Assembly: GCA_003139095.1 (NCBI GenBank)
Contig: PLHW01000075.1
Span: 1-64,000, forward strand
Direction of reading: 5' to 3'
Origin: Acidobacteriaceae bacterium
Lineage (GTDB): Bacteria > Acidobacteriota > Terriglobia > Terriglobales > Acidobacteriaceae
Length of the DNA stretch: 64,000 nucleotides
In this document: piece after piece, positions 7,172-15,528 of the stretch
Numbering within the stretch: the stretch's first letter is position 1
How the letters are laid out: each line of letters begins with the position of its first letter
Made by a program: the position numbers and the translations under genes
The notes under the pieces: generated by a model
Database searches by the model: none
What the model was told of the DNA's origin: nothing
What the model saw: only the letters and a program-made list of their open reading frames with translations

Positions 7172-9565
7172 TCACTTCTCTACCACCTGTTTCACCGCTT
7201 TCGAGGTGCTACCGAGGAAGTTCGAGTCACCGGCATAGACCGCTTTTACCGATGTTGTACCCACCTTGAGAGTCGATGTTGTAAAGGTTGCGAAGCCACC
7301 GCTCAGCGTCCCGGCTCCGAGAACCGTTTTACCTTTCATAAACGAGATGGTTTCTCCGTCAGGCGGCGAACCAACGCTGGAAGTGACCACCACGGTAAAG
7401 GTCACCGCCTGTCCATAAGTAGAAGGGTTCGGTGCAGACACGAGCGTGGTCGTGGTCTTGGTCTTTGTCACCCCCACACCTACAACCCCGGCAAGCTTGA
7501 ACACCGTGCCACAACCGGCTCCATAGTCACAGCCAACGTTAGCGCCGCCGAAACTTGTTGTGCCGTACAGGTTGCCCGCGGAGTCTTGGATCAGGCCAGC
7601 ATAGGGGTACGCTCCGTCTGTGCAGTTCGGAGCAGAACAGAAACTGTAGAGCACCGCCTCCCCACCCGTGCTGTTCACCCTGAACACCGTACCTTCACCG
7701 TTAGCACCCCCTTGATATGTAGTACCGTACAGGTTACCCGCAGCGTCCTGGATCAAACCAGCCTCGGGCTTGGCCCCGTCTGTGCAGTTCGGAGCAGAGC
7801 AGAAGCTGTAAAGCACGGTTTCGCGGCCTGTGTCGTCCAACTTGAACACTGTTCCGCATCCATATGCACCAAAGGGGCAATCAGAATTAGGATTGCCACC
7901 GTTAATTGTTGTGCCGTATAAGTTGCCTGCGGCGTCTTGGATTAGACCAGCGGACGGGTAAGTCCCGTCCGTGCAGTTCGGAGCGGAACAGAAGCTGTAG
8001 AGCGCCGTCTCGTGACCCGTGCCGTCCACCTTGAACACTGTGCCACCGCCGCAATTACCGCAACCATCACCAGAGTTTCCGCCGTAGAAGGTAGTGCCGT
8101 ACAGATTGCCCGCACCGTCCTGGATCAGACCAGCCTCGGGGCTGTTCCCATCTAAGCAAGGATTGCCCCCAGAGCAGAAGCTGTGGAGCACTGTCTCGTG
8201 ACCCGTGTTGTCCAGCTTGAACACCGTCCCGCAACAGCCAACGCCCCCGAATGCCGTTGTACCATACAGATTGCCCGCAGCGTCCTGGATCAAACCAGCC
8301 TGTGGGTTCGCCCCGTCTGTGCACTGGCCAACCGAACAGAAGCTATAAAGCACCGTCTCATGGCCCGTGCCGTCCAACTTAAACACTGTGCCACTCTGGA
8401 CGGCTTCACCCTGAAGGCCCCCAAAGTCTGTTGTGCCGTACATGTTGCCCGCATCGTCCTGGATCAGACCAGCCACGGGGTTGTTCCCATCTCCGCAAGG
8501 GTAGCCCCCAGGGCAGAAGCTGTAGAGCACAGTCTCGTGGCCTTTGGTGTCCAACGTGAACACGGTGCCGCAACCATAACCATTAGCGCAACCCGAGTAT
8601 CCCCCCAAATAGGTGGTGCTGTACAGATTACCTGCATCGTCCTGGATCAGGCCAGCGTCGGCGTACCACCCGTCTGTGCAGTTTGGAGCAGAGCAAAAGC
8701 TGTAGAGGGTCGTCAAGTCGGCATAGTCAACCGAGAAGCTCGACTCATCCGCCATTGAAAGCGCAGAGGGAATCGCCTCAGCGGTGCCAGCTTGCGTGCC
8801 GTTCGTGCCGCTACTTATCATCGTGATTGCAACGTTGCTCGCAAACGACCCAATCGGCCCGGTAGCGCCCGCTACGGTCGCGTAATCTTGAGCGAAATTG
8901 ACCTCTCCGAAATTAGCGAAGGGAACAACTTGGCCGGATTTACTCACCGGGTCTTCGGCAATCCATTCGGCAGTTGACCGTTGGGCACCGTTCACTATGG
9001 TGGGCAGGCTACTCCATGTCTGCCCCGCGGCGTCCGTGATAGTTACAGTGAACGTCTCGGTAGCCAAATCAAAGGATACCTCCGCTGAAATATGATCCCC
9101 AGGTGCGACCCCGAACTTCGGTATTTTTTTTTCTACCTTGTCGTGAGGCAGGAACTCGTACCAGGCGTAATAGACGGGTTCTGGCTTACCGCTTTTGCCA
9201 ATCCGACAATCGGACTCGGTTCCAATCTGCTCGAGGGCACCGTTGTTACCGTTTCCATCATCAATACCCACCCAAAAGTTAGAGTACGTGTTATCCGACG
9301 GTGCGCACCTGACAGCCGGGACTATCCAAGAACCCCTAACATCCGTGACGGAGCCGGTCGCGCCAGTGACTTCGTAGCCGCTCCAGTTCCCACTCGTTCC
9401 CGTGCCGTTCGGACGCAGTTGGAAATTCCTGATCGGGCCGTGGCGGTGGCGATGTGTCTCCGCGCTAACCCGGGACGAGGTCGGCGCATTCTGAACCTGC
9501 GCGCCCGCTTGTCCAACGAAGGCGAACAACGACAACAGCGGAATCAGTGTGAAGGTACACTTCAT
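7172..9565 (-). CDS. Secreted G1 (eqolisin-type) glutamic peptidase with GloVer-type repeats and Ig-like domain
   Basis: The ATG at 9565 is preferred: it has a GGGGGAG site just upstream and begins a signal peptide (MKCTFTLIPLLSLFAFVGQA). An in-frame extension to 9649 lacks both. The 797-residue product has three parts. First, a glutamic peptidase domain (about 45-280): NWSGYEV, candidate catalytic Gln in ALEQIGTESDC and Glu in TAEWIAEDP, the Q/E pair of the eqolisin family. Second, about eight repeats of 50-65 residues with YSFCSAPNCTDG, AGLIQDAAGNLYGTT and GTVFKLD, as in GloVer-type repeats. Third, a C-terminal Ig-like domain (TTTTLVSAPNPSTYGQAVTF, ending AVYAGDSNFLGS). An extracellular acid protease with a repeat stalk is the likely form. 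Confidence 0.88.
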   Translation of the reverse strand: MKCTFTLIPLLSLFAFVGQAGAQVQNAPTSSRVSAETHRHRHGPIRNFQLRPNGTGTSGNWSGYEVTGATGSVTDVRGSWIVPAVRCAPSDNTYSNFWVGIDDGNGNNGALEQIGTESDCRIGKSGKPEPVYYAWYEFLPHDKVEKKIPKFGVAPGDHISAEVSFDLATETFTVTITDAAGQTWSSLPTIVNGAQRSTAEWIAEDPVSKSGQVVPFANFGEVNFAQDYATVAGATGPIGSFASNVAITMISSGTNGTQAGTAEAIPSALSMADESSFSVDYADLTTLYSFCSAPNCTDGWYADAGLIQDDAGNLYSTTYLGGYSGCANGYGCGTVFTLDTKGHETVLYSFCPGGYPCGDGNNPVAGLIQDDAGNMYGTTDFGGLQGEAVQSGTVFKLDGTGHETVLYSFCSVGQCTDGANPQAGLIQDAAGNLYGTTAFGGVGCCGTVFKLDNTGHETVLHSFCSGGNPCLDGNSPEAGLIQDGAGNLYGTTFYGGNSGDGCGNCGGGTVFKVDGTGHETALYSFCSAPNCTDGTYPSAGLIQDAAGNLYGTTINGGNPNSDCPFGAYGCGTVFKLDDTGRETVLYSFCSAPNCTDGAKPEAGLIQDAAGNLYGTTYQGGANGEGTVFRVNSTGGEAVLYSFCSAPNCTDGAYPYAGLIQDSAGNLYGTTSFGGANVGCDYGAGCGTVFKLAGVVGVGVTKTKTTTTLVSAPNPSTYGQAVTFTVVVTSSVGSPPDGETISFMKGKTVLGAGTLSGGFATFTTSTLKVGTTSVKAVYAGDSNFLGSTSKAVKQVVEK

Positions 9566-9696
9566 GACGCTCCCCCAGTTTGAGACTTCAACCTTCTTGA
9601 GCGGCTCTTCGCCGACTGTGTTAAGCCGGAATTTCCTTGGCGGCCTCAAGACCCGGCAATTGTCCTCCTCGCTCCCCGGCGCGTCAATGTGGCCTC

Positions 9697-10941
9697 TTAC
9701 TTTAGGTACACGGAGTCCTTGGCGAGGTCTGGGGGGACGTCGGGAACTCGGGGGAATTCTTCGCTGTAGCCCTGGAATAGCGGGGTGGTGACTTCGGCAC
9801 GGCGGGTGCCATCGTGCACTGCGATTTTGTGGGGAGTGTCCTTGGTGTAGCCCTGCCAGAGGGAGACGCCGGCGTAGGCTCCGTCTTTGCGGAGGATGTA
9901 ATAGGTCATGTCGACGAACTTGAGGCGGGTCATGTCGCCGTTGTAATTGCGGACGATGCGCTTGAGGGCGTCGATGCCGGCTTCATGGGGAGACATCCCG
10001 CGGCGCATGTTTTCGACGATGGTGTGGGCGCCGGCGACTTTGATATTTTCTTCGCCGCTGCCGGTGGCGCCGGCGGAGCCTATGTCCTGGTCGGTGTAGC
10101 AACCGGCGCCGATGATGGGCGAGTCGCCGCAGCGGCCGGGTAGTTTGAAGGCGAGGCCGCTGGTGGTGGTGACGCCGGAGATTTCACCTTTGTCGTTGAG
10201 CGCGGAACAGTGGATGGTTCCGGTGGGCGGGAAAAGAACGCGGCGGACGGCGGCCATGCGGAATTCGGGCTCGATGCCGAGCGCGGCGGCGCGGGCATGG
10301 AGTTGCAGAATGCGGTCTTGCCAGAGGTCGGCTTGGGGCTTGGCTTCGGGCGAGGTGCGGGGCGGCTTCCAGTTGGGATCGGCGATGCCGGGGCCCCACC
10401 AATCTTCGTTGGAGTGATTTTCCTTCCAGAGCAGCCAGATTTTGCGGGAGCGGTCGGTGAGGAGATTCTCGCGGGGGAAGCCGACGGCGACGGCGAAACG
10501 CTCTGCGCCCTCGCCGACGAGCATGACGTGGCCGGTGTGCTGCATGACGGCTTGGGCGACCATGGAAACATTCTTGATGTTGCGAACGGCGCCGACCGAA
10601 CCGGCGCGGCGCGTGGGACCGTGCATGCAGCAGGCATCGAGTTCGACGACACCTTCCTCGTTGGGCAGGCCACCGAGGCCGACGCTGGTGTCGTTGGGAT
10701 CATTCTCGGGACCTTTGACGACGCGGATGGCAGAGTCGAGCGTGTCGCCGCCGGACTTGAGGTAGGCGAAGGCATCGTCGAGATAGTTGAAGCCGTTGTG
10801 GGCGGAGATGAGGATGGGACGCTTGGCGGGCCGTGAGTCGGACTTGGGTGTGTCTTGCGCGTTGGAGTCGGCGGCGTTGAGGGAGGTGGCGAGCGAGGCG
10901 ACGACGGCGGACTCGATGAATCCTCGGCGGGTGATGGACAT
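9697..10941 (-). CDS. N4-(beta-N-acetylglucosaminyl)-L-asparaginase-like Ntn hydrolase
   Basis: A 414-residue Ntn-hydrolase of the isoaspartyl peptidase/asparaginase 2 family. A twin-arginine signal (SITRRGFIESAVVASLA) points to folded export to the periplasm. Landmarks: SAHNGFNYLDDAFAYLKSGG, VGLGGLPNEEG, and GTIHCSALN followed by SGVTTTSGLAFKLPGR and DSPIIGAG. Autocleavage is expected before T242 to expose the catalytic Thr. The residue before it is Gly, where the human glycosylasparaginase has Asp. It could release aspartate from glycoasparagines or act on other asparagine amides. The next gene (aminotransferase) lies about 100 bases upstream on the same strand. Confidence 0.87.
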   Translation of the reverse strand: MSITRRGFIESAVVASLATSLNAADSNAQDTPKSDSRPAKRPILISAHNGFNYLDDAFAYLKSGGDTLDSAIRVVKGPENDPNDTSVGLGGLPNEEGVVELDACCMHGPTRRAGSVGAVRNIKNVSMVAQAVMQHTGHVMLVGEGAERFAVAVGFPRENLLTDRSRKIWLLWKENHSNEDWWGPGIADPNWKPPRTSPEAKPQADLWQDRILQLHARAAALGIEPEFRMAAVRRVLFPPTGTIHCSALNDKGEISGVTTTSGLAFKLPGRCGDSPIIGAGCYTDQDIGSAGATGSGEENIKVAGAHTIVENMRRGMSPHEAGIDALKRIVRNYNGDMTRLKFVDMTYYILRKDGAYAGVSLWQGYTKDTPHKIAVHDGTRRAEVTTPLFQGYSEEFPRVPDVPPDLAKDSVYLK

Positions 10942-11042
10942 GGAGGCTCCGTGCAGTGAAGGGGAAGAATATCACGTCGGACAAAAAGCATTTAACCGCC
11001 GAGTTCGGGGAGAAAACCAGCGGAGAACGCAGAGAAAACACT

Positions 11043-12218
11043 TTACGTCTGCGTGCGCATGAAGTCGAGGAGGCGGGCGATGCCTTGGCGGAAGATTTCT
11101 GGCTCGGTGATCAGGCTTAGGACTAGATGGCCTTCGGTGGGGAAATCGTAGAAGTGACCGGGATGAACACTGACATGGGCGTGGCGAAGGAGGCGAATGG
11201 CGAGGTCTTCGTCGCTTTCGAGGGCGGGCACGCGGAGGATGACGTACCATCCGCCTTCGACCTGCAAGCGGGCACAGGCGGGATGGGGCTTGAGCTGCGC
11301 ATCGAGCTCGGCGAGGTTGGCGCGGAGGCGGTCGAGCAGGATGGGCTGGATTTGGCGGCGCAGATCGAGGAACGCGGGCGCGGCGAGCTGAATGGGGGCG
11401 TTCATGGAGAGGAAGGTGTCGGCGATGACTTCGAGGCGGGCGCAGGCTTCGTGGACGATTTCGCCGGGACCGCTGGTTGCGACCCAGGCGAATTTCATCT
11501 GCGGGAGGGCGGAGATTTTGGAGATGCCGCTGAGGGTGAAGGTGAGAGCGTCGGTGTTGGCGGCGAAGCTGGGGCGCGGCTCGCCGTCGTGGGCGTAGTC
11601 GAGGAAGACCTCGTCGACGATGAGGGCGGTGTTGTAGTCGCGGCAAAAGGCGTTGAGGGCCGCGGTTTCAGGGGCGGAGGCGAAGTTGCCGGTGGGATTA
11701 TTGGGATGGACAACGATGACGGCGCGGGCGCGCGGAGACGCGGATTTGTAAAGAGAGTCGAAGTCGATGAGCCAGCCGTGATCGTAGATGAGGGGATAGG
11801 GAACGAGTTTGACGTCGGCGAGATCGGCGAGAAATTCGAAGAGGGGATAGCTGGGCTTGGGAACCAGGATTTCGTCTCCGGGATTCGAGAGGAGGCGGAA
11901 GACGTAGGAGTAGGCTTCGCTGGTGCTGGTGGTGAGGATGAGGCGATTGGGGTCGAGGTTGAAGACGCGGTGGGCGTCGTGATAGTAGCGGCAGACGGCT
12001 TGGCGAGCGCTGAGGAGACCGCGAGGCTGAGGATCGTAGCGCGTGGAGTCGGGGTTGACGAGGGCTGAGAGGACGAGTTCGGGGTCGGGAGAGATTCCGG
12101 CTTCGGTGGGATTGGAGATGGTGAGGTCGAGGATCTCGTGGCCGGATGAGCGGACGTCTTTGAGGACGCGGGTGAGGGCGTTTGGGGCGAGATGCCAGTT
12201 GGTGCGGGAGGAGAACAT
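11043..12218 (-). CDS. PLP-dependent aminotransferase, class I/II
   Basis: A 391-residue fold-type I aminotransferase. Visible motifs: substrate side SNPTEAG, Y-rich YDPQPRGLLSAR, the loop HPNNPTGN, IVDEVFLDY for the cofactor-ring Asp/Tyr, the Schiff-base lysine in LSGISKISALPQMKF, and VHPGHFYDF near the end for substrate arginine region. It probably transfers amino groups between amino acids and 2-oxo acids in the cytosol; the specific substrate cannot be read from sequence. The start at 12218 has no clear ribosome site but matches the common MFSSRTNW beginning. Confidence 0.87.
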   Translation of the reverse strand: MFSSRTNWHLAPNALTRVLKDVRSSGHEILDLTISNPTEAGISPDPELVLSALVNPDSTRYDPQPRGLLSARQAVCRYYHDAHRVFNLDPNRLILTTSTSEAYSYVFRLLSNPGDEILVPKPSYPLFEFLADLADVKLVPYPLIYDHGWLIDFDSLYKSASPRARAVIVVHPNNPTGNFASAPETAALNAFCRDYNTALIVDEVFLDYAHDGEPRPSFAANTDALTFTLSGISKISALPQMKFAWVATSGPGEIVHEACARLEVIADTFLSMNAPIQLAAPAFLDLRRQIQPILLDRLRANLAELDAQLKPHPACARLQVEGGWYVILRVPALESDEDLAIRLLRHAHVSVHPGHFYDFPTEGHLVLSLITEPEIFRQGIARLLDFMRTQT

Positions 12219-12553
12219 AAGTATTTATTAAAGAGGACAGTTTACGCCACTTAGGGGTGGATGTTTACCAGTTAGTATAGGAATCCCCCCTGGAGGGATC
12301 TTTGAGAATCAAAGACTTAGCGGGGCATTTTGGCCAGGTCTTTGAGGAATAAGGAGTTACTTGTAAAGTATTTAAGAATCAATGGTTTGGAGGGAGGCTG
12401 GTGGCAATTTTTGGGTGACTCCTTCCAGGTCTTTGAATAATAAAGGGTTAGGCCGCAATTCGGACCAGTCAAGAAGCGGGCCCTGCTGCCTATTAGTCGA
12501 ATTTCAGACAGGAGAGGGAGGGCATCCGGGGCCCTGCGTGGAGGGCTTGATGC
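12219..12553. repeat. Intergenic region with four degenerate TTTGA..AATAA repeats
   Basis: This 335-bp gap contains related words at 12301 (tttgagaatcaaagac), 12341 (tttgaggaataaggag), 12371 (tttaagaatcaatgg) and 12432 (tttgaataataaaggg); two are preceded by ccaggtc. Spacing is irregular, 30-60 bases. No coding frame with a start and ribosome site covers them. They may be a degraded short intergenic repeat family. Confidence 0.6.
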
Positions 12554-12730
12554 ATGCCGAATGTCGAGAAATTGAGCGCTGCGCAGCTTGGGATTCGTCC
12601 ACCGGGGATGGACGAGCTGCGACAGGTTTGGCGGGAGGCGATGGAAGACAAAGGCCCCGGCGTTCCGGTCAAAGAGGTATTGAATCGGCTGGAACGGAAG
12701 TACCGGGCTTTGGCGAAGTCGGGAAAATAA
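12554..12730 (+). CDS. Small protein of unknown function, possible orphan antitoxin
   Basis: A 58-residue frame, ATGCCGAAT at 12554 to TAA at 12730, with a good GGAGGG site 8 bases before the ATG. The product is charged and helical: PGMDELRQVWREAMEDKG, then VKEVLNRLERKYRALAKSGK. No family was recognised. Its size, charge and position 74 bases before a toxin-antitoxin pair suggest a small addiction-module or orphan antitoxin protein, but this is inference. A longer overlapping frame at 12382-12771 in another phase is less convincing because it lacks a ribosome site. Confidence 0.55.
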   Translation: MPNVEKLSAAQLGIRPPGMDELRQVWREAMEDKGPGVPVKEVLNRLERKYRALAKSGK

Positions 12731-12767
12731 TGCGGGTTGAACCCGTATTCCAATCGGCGCAAACGCT

Positions 12768-12797
12768 TTGACAGTGCCTAACGCGCCTCTCTACACT
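12768..12797 (+). promoter_or_regulatory. Sigma70-type promoter for toxin-antitoxin pair
   Basis: TTGACA at 12768-12773 and TACACT at 12792-12797, spacer 18 bases. The expected transcription start (about 12804) is at or next to the ATG at 12805, so the antitoxin mRNA may be leaderless; no ribosome site is seen before that ATG. Confidence 0.65.
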
Positions 12798-12804
12798 CGA
12801 TTGG

Positions 12805-13059
12805 ATGGAATTACACTTTAAACCGGAAACGGAATCGCGACTTTCCGAGTTGGCCTCGAAGAGCGGGCGGGCTGCAAACGATCTTGTAGAAGATGCTCTG
12901 GCCGCATATCTGGCCGAGGTGGGCGAGGTACGCGAGATGCTGGACGGACGCTACGATGAGATTACGAGCGGCCGGGTTAAGCCGATTGACGGTGAGGTTT
13001 TCTTTGAGAGCTTGCGGCGGCGGGAGAACGAACTACTCGGCAAGCGAAAAATAGAATGA
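12805..13059 (+). CDS. RHH-type antitoxin (ParD-like)
   Basis: An 84-residue protein starting MELHFKPETESRLSELASKSGRAA. The N-terminal 45 residues fit a ribbon-helix-helix: a beta strand (ELHFKPE) and two helices around GRAANDLVEDALAAYL. The C-terminal half (VREMLDGRYDEITSGRVKPI) is the toxin-binding type tail of many small antitoxins. Its stop overlaps the toxin start in ATGA (13056-13059), giving translational coupling. Autoregulation of the promoter just upstream is expected for the family. Confidence 0.83.
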   Translation: MELHFKPETESRLSELASKSGRAANDLVEDALAAYLAEVGEVREMLDGRYDEITSGRVKPIDGEVFFESLRRRENELLGKRKIE

Positions 13060-13376
13060 CCTATAACCAGGGCTTTGAGCTCCATCCTGGCGCCGCATCG
13101 GATATAACCAGCATCTGGGAGTTCATCGCTGACGAGAGTCTTCAAGCCGCGGGACGCGTTCGCGGGGACATTATGGAGGCGATTCGCAAGCTTGTCCCCT
13201 TTCCGCATCAAGGCCACCACCGGACAGAACTGACGTCACGACCGCTTCTCTTTCAAACGGTGCGCAGTTACCTCATCGCGTATGCACCCGATGCGAAGCC
13301 TCTTCTGGTAGTTGCAGTGCTCCACGGGCGGCGAAGCCCGCGAGTCATCGCGGTCATTCTGCAAGGCAGAGAATAG
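13056..13376 (+). CDS. ParE/RelE-family toxin
   Basis: A 106-residue protein with the ParE/RelE fold signature: FELHPGAASDITSIWEFIAD, HQGHHRTELTSRPLLF, then VRSYLIAYAPD and VVAVLHGRRSP. Conserved features are the C-terminal H-G-R-R segment and the Y-L-I-A-Y strand. ParE toxins poison DNA gyrase while RelE toxins cut mRNA; the sequence looks closer to ParE, but the target is not certain. It follows the antitoxin with a 4-bp overlap. Confidence 0.86.
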   Translation: MTYNQGFELHPGAASDITSIWEFIADESLQAAGRVRGDIMEAIRKLVPFPHQGHHRTELTSRPLLFQTVRSYLIAYAPDAKPLLVVAVLHGRRSPRVIAVILQGRE

Positions 13377-13418
13377 TCGGCCGCATTCAACAGACCCACG
13401 ATCAAAAAAGCCTCACGA

Positions 13419-14534
13419 TCACGACTTGGCGAAGGCTTCTTTGTTTACTACGTAGGGCATTTTGGTGATGTCGCCGCTGTAGTTGCCTTCCAGCACATCT
13501 AGCAGGCCCTGGATGCAGCGGCCGGCCATGCCTTTTTCGGGATCCGACGATAAGCGGGTGATGCGGGCGGCGCTGGCAAAGTGCGGCAGCAGGCGGCAGC
13601 GATCGGCGATGGTGGGATCGCGGAGGGGGGAGTTGGCGGGGAGCGGCTCGGTTTCATAGACATCCAGGGCGGCGCCGGCGATCCAGTTTTCGCGGAGGGC
13701 TTTGGCTAGCGCATTTTCATCGACGATGGGGCCGCGGGCGGTGTTGACGATCATGGCGTTGGGCTTCATCATGCGCAGCGTGGTTTCGTTGATTAGATGA
13801 TAAGTGGGGGTGGAGCTTTCGCCTTCGCGCAGCAGCGGCACGTGCAGGCTGATAAAGTCGGCGGAGCTAAGGGCCTCATGCAGGCTGGTGTAGCGGATGG
13901 TGGTGCGCTCGCGGCTGATGCCGCGCTGGAAACGGAGGTCTTTCATCTCCTGAATGGCGTGAATGTAGTCGCGGTTTTCGTAGGCGGGATCGAAGCACAG
14001 GATGTTCATGTCGAAGCCGGTACATTTTTTGATCATGGCGAGACCGATGCGGCCGGTGCCGATGACGGCGACGGTTTTGCCGGTGACTTCGTCTCCGAGG
14101 AAGGGCAGATAGGGATGCCAGTAGCCCCAGCGATTTTCGCGCGTGAGGCGCTCGGCGGACCAGAGTTTGCGGGCGAGGGCGCCGAGCAGGAAGAAAGCAA
14201 ATTCGGCGGTGGCTTCGGTGAGGACATCGGCGGTATTGGTGAAGGGGATTTTGAAACGATTGGCGTCGGCGCGATTGATGTTATCGAAACCGACGGCATA
14301 TTGGGCGACGACCTTGAGCGCGCCGGGACTGGCGGCGAAGACTTCGGCGTCGATGGGATCGCGGAGGGTGGTGATGAGACCGTCGATACCGGATTTCACT
14401 TTTTCGACGATGAGGCTCTTGGGCGGAGCTTCGGGGCTGGGATAGACCTCGAGATCGTAACCTTTGCCGCGAAGAATGTTGAGGGCGTCGCCGATGTCGC
14501 AGGTGGCGAAGACGCGGGGTTTGGTGTGGGTCAT
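13419..14534 (-). CDS. D-isomer 2-hydroxyacid dehydrogenase
   Basis: A 371-residue NAD(P)-dependent enzyme. The split catalytic domain begins with RVFATCDIGDALNIL. The Rossmann motif is VAVIGTGRIGLAMIKK. The catalytic Arg lies in NTARGPIVDENAL, Glu in DVYETEPLP, and the histidine position in LLPHFASAA. Closest families are glyoxylate/hydroxypyruvate reductase and phosphoglycerate dehydrogenase-like enzymes, without an ACT domain. It is longer than usual by an insertion around residues 195-235. It is single, flanked by repeats upstream. Confidence 0.87.
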   Translation of the reverse strand: MTHTKPRVFATCDIGDALNILRGKGYDLEVYPSPEAPPKSLIVEKVKSGIDGLITTLRDPIDAEVFAASPGALKVVAQYAVGFDNINRADANRFKIPFTNTADVLTEATAEFAFFLLGALARKLWSAERLTRENRWGYWHPYLPFLGDEVTGKTVAVIGTGRIGLAMIKKCTGFDMNILCFDPAYENRDYIHAIQEMKDLRFQRGISRERTTIRYTSLHEALSSADFISLHVPLLREGESSTPTYHLINETTLRMMKPNAMIVNTARGPIVDENALAKALRENWIAGAALDVYETEPLPANSPLRDPTIADRCRLLPHFASAARITRLSSDPEKGMAGRCIQGLLDVLEGNYSGDITKMPYVVNKEAFAKS

Positions 14535-14606
14535 GGTTGGTCGTTGGTCGTTGGTCGTTCGCTATTCGTCGTTCGTTGTTCGGGCGTTCGGGCGTTCGGG
14601 CGTGGG
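14535..14606. repeat. Simple word repeats (ggtcgtt / gggcgttc)
   Basis: Directly before the dehydrogenase start, ttggtcg occurs three times, then cgttcg/ggcgttc words repeat several times. A related ttggtcgt tract is at 54893-54930 before the 117-residue orphan gene. Likely slippage-prone intergenic repeats. Confidence 0.7.
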
Positions 14607-14718
14607 ATTTTCGCAGCGCAATGTTTGGCGAGCGGAAAGACCCCACGCCTTTGGCGAACAGTGTATCGCAGTCGGCGGGGCGCAATAAGATCTCGACAAC
14701 GGCGAGTTCACGGGTGAG

Positions 14719-14783
14719 GTAGGGGTCCTTCGACTGCGTGACGGCTGCGCTTTGCGCATCCGTCACTTCGCTCAGGATGACAC
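14719..14783. repeat. Palindromic intergenic element, copy A
   Basis: Left flank GTAGGGGTCCTTCGACTGCG, a 30-base core, and right flank CGCTCAGGATGACAC. The core forms a hairpin at 14738-14766 (GTGACGG..TGCGC-TTT-GCGCA..CCGTCAC). A second copy with the same flanks and same 30-base gap but different stem sequence is at 31969-32033. Confidence 0.8.
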
Positions 14784-14821
14784 GGAGTTGAGCCGTCCGT
14801 TCTGGGCTACGCTTCTGTTGA

Positions 14822-15514
14822 CTAGGTGCCGGTGGATTCGGGGCGGGCGATTACGGCGGTTTGGGCGTGATGGCGGACGTCGGCGCCGAGGACCCAGAAG
14901 ATTACGTCTTCGGAAATATTGGTGGCGTGGTCGGCGACGCGCTCGAGGTTGCGGGCGACGAGCAGCGCATCGAGGGCTTGCTGCGTGCTTTGCGGCTGCT
15001 CGTTCATGGTGCGGACGAGGACGATGAAAGCTTCGTCGCGCATGCGGTCGACTACGTGATCCATCTCGAGGACGGCCTGAGCGAGTTCGGCTTTGCCTTC
15101 GACGAAGGACTCGAGGGAGCGGCGAACCATGGCGCTGACGGCGGTGGCCATGCGGGCGATATCGACGGGCAGTTCGACGGCGGGGAGCTCGATCATGTCC
15201 ATGACGCGCTCGGCGATGTTGACGGCCTGGTCGCCGACGCGCTCGAGATCGGCGTTGATTTTGGTGACGGCGAGGATGAAGCGGAGATCGACGGCCGCGG
15301 GCTGCTGGGTGGCGAGGATGTCGAAGGCGAGTTCATCGATCTCGCGCTCGGCCGCGTTGATGAGACTTTCGTTTTCGAGGACGAGCTGGCAGGAGTGCAG
15401 GTCGCGGTTGGTGTAGGCCTGGCAGGCGCGATCGACCGCCAGTTCGGCGAGACCGCCCATGCGCAGCAGTTTCTCGCGAAGTTCCTCCATCTGTTGTTGA
15501 AAGCGCGTGCGCAT
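14822..15514 (-). CDS. phoU: Phosphate-signalling protein PhoU
   Basis: A 230-residue, almost all-helical protein with two PhoU repeats. Metal-site motifs are visible: INADLERVGDQAVNIAER in the first half and VARNLERVADHATNISED in the second, the classic E-R-x-x-D pattern. PhoU links Pst transporter status to the PhoR/PhoB two-component system and restrains uptake. It is the last gene of the pstC-pstA-pstB-phoU run, 14 bases after pstB. No phoR or phoB is in the window. Confidence 0.95.
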   Translation of the reverse strand: MRTRFQQQMEELREKLLRMGGLAELAVDRACQAYTNRDLHSCQLVLENESLINAAEREIDELAFDILATQQPAAVDLRFILAVTKINADLERVGDQAVNIAERVMDMIELPAVELPVDIARMATAVSAMVRRSLESFVEGKAELAQAVLEMDHVVDRMRDEAFIVLVRTMNEQPQSTQQALDALLVARNLERVADHATNISEDVIFWVLGADVRHHAQTAVIARPESTGT

Positions 15515-15528
15515 TGATCAGAACCTCT

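Noticed and set aside
7085-7921. 278-residue plus-strand frame over the eqolisin gene end
   Set aside because: It reads repeats in the antisense frame; the peptidase is well supported.
12382-12771. 129-residue frame covering the small protein
   Set aside because: No ribosome site at its start; a 58-residue frame in another phase has one.
13797-14717. 306-residue frame antisense to the dehydrogenase
   Set aside because: No family, no ribosome site, and the dehydrogenase is well supported.
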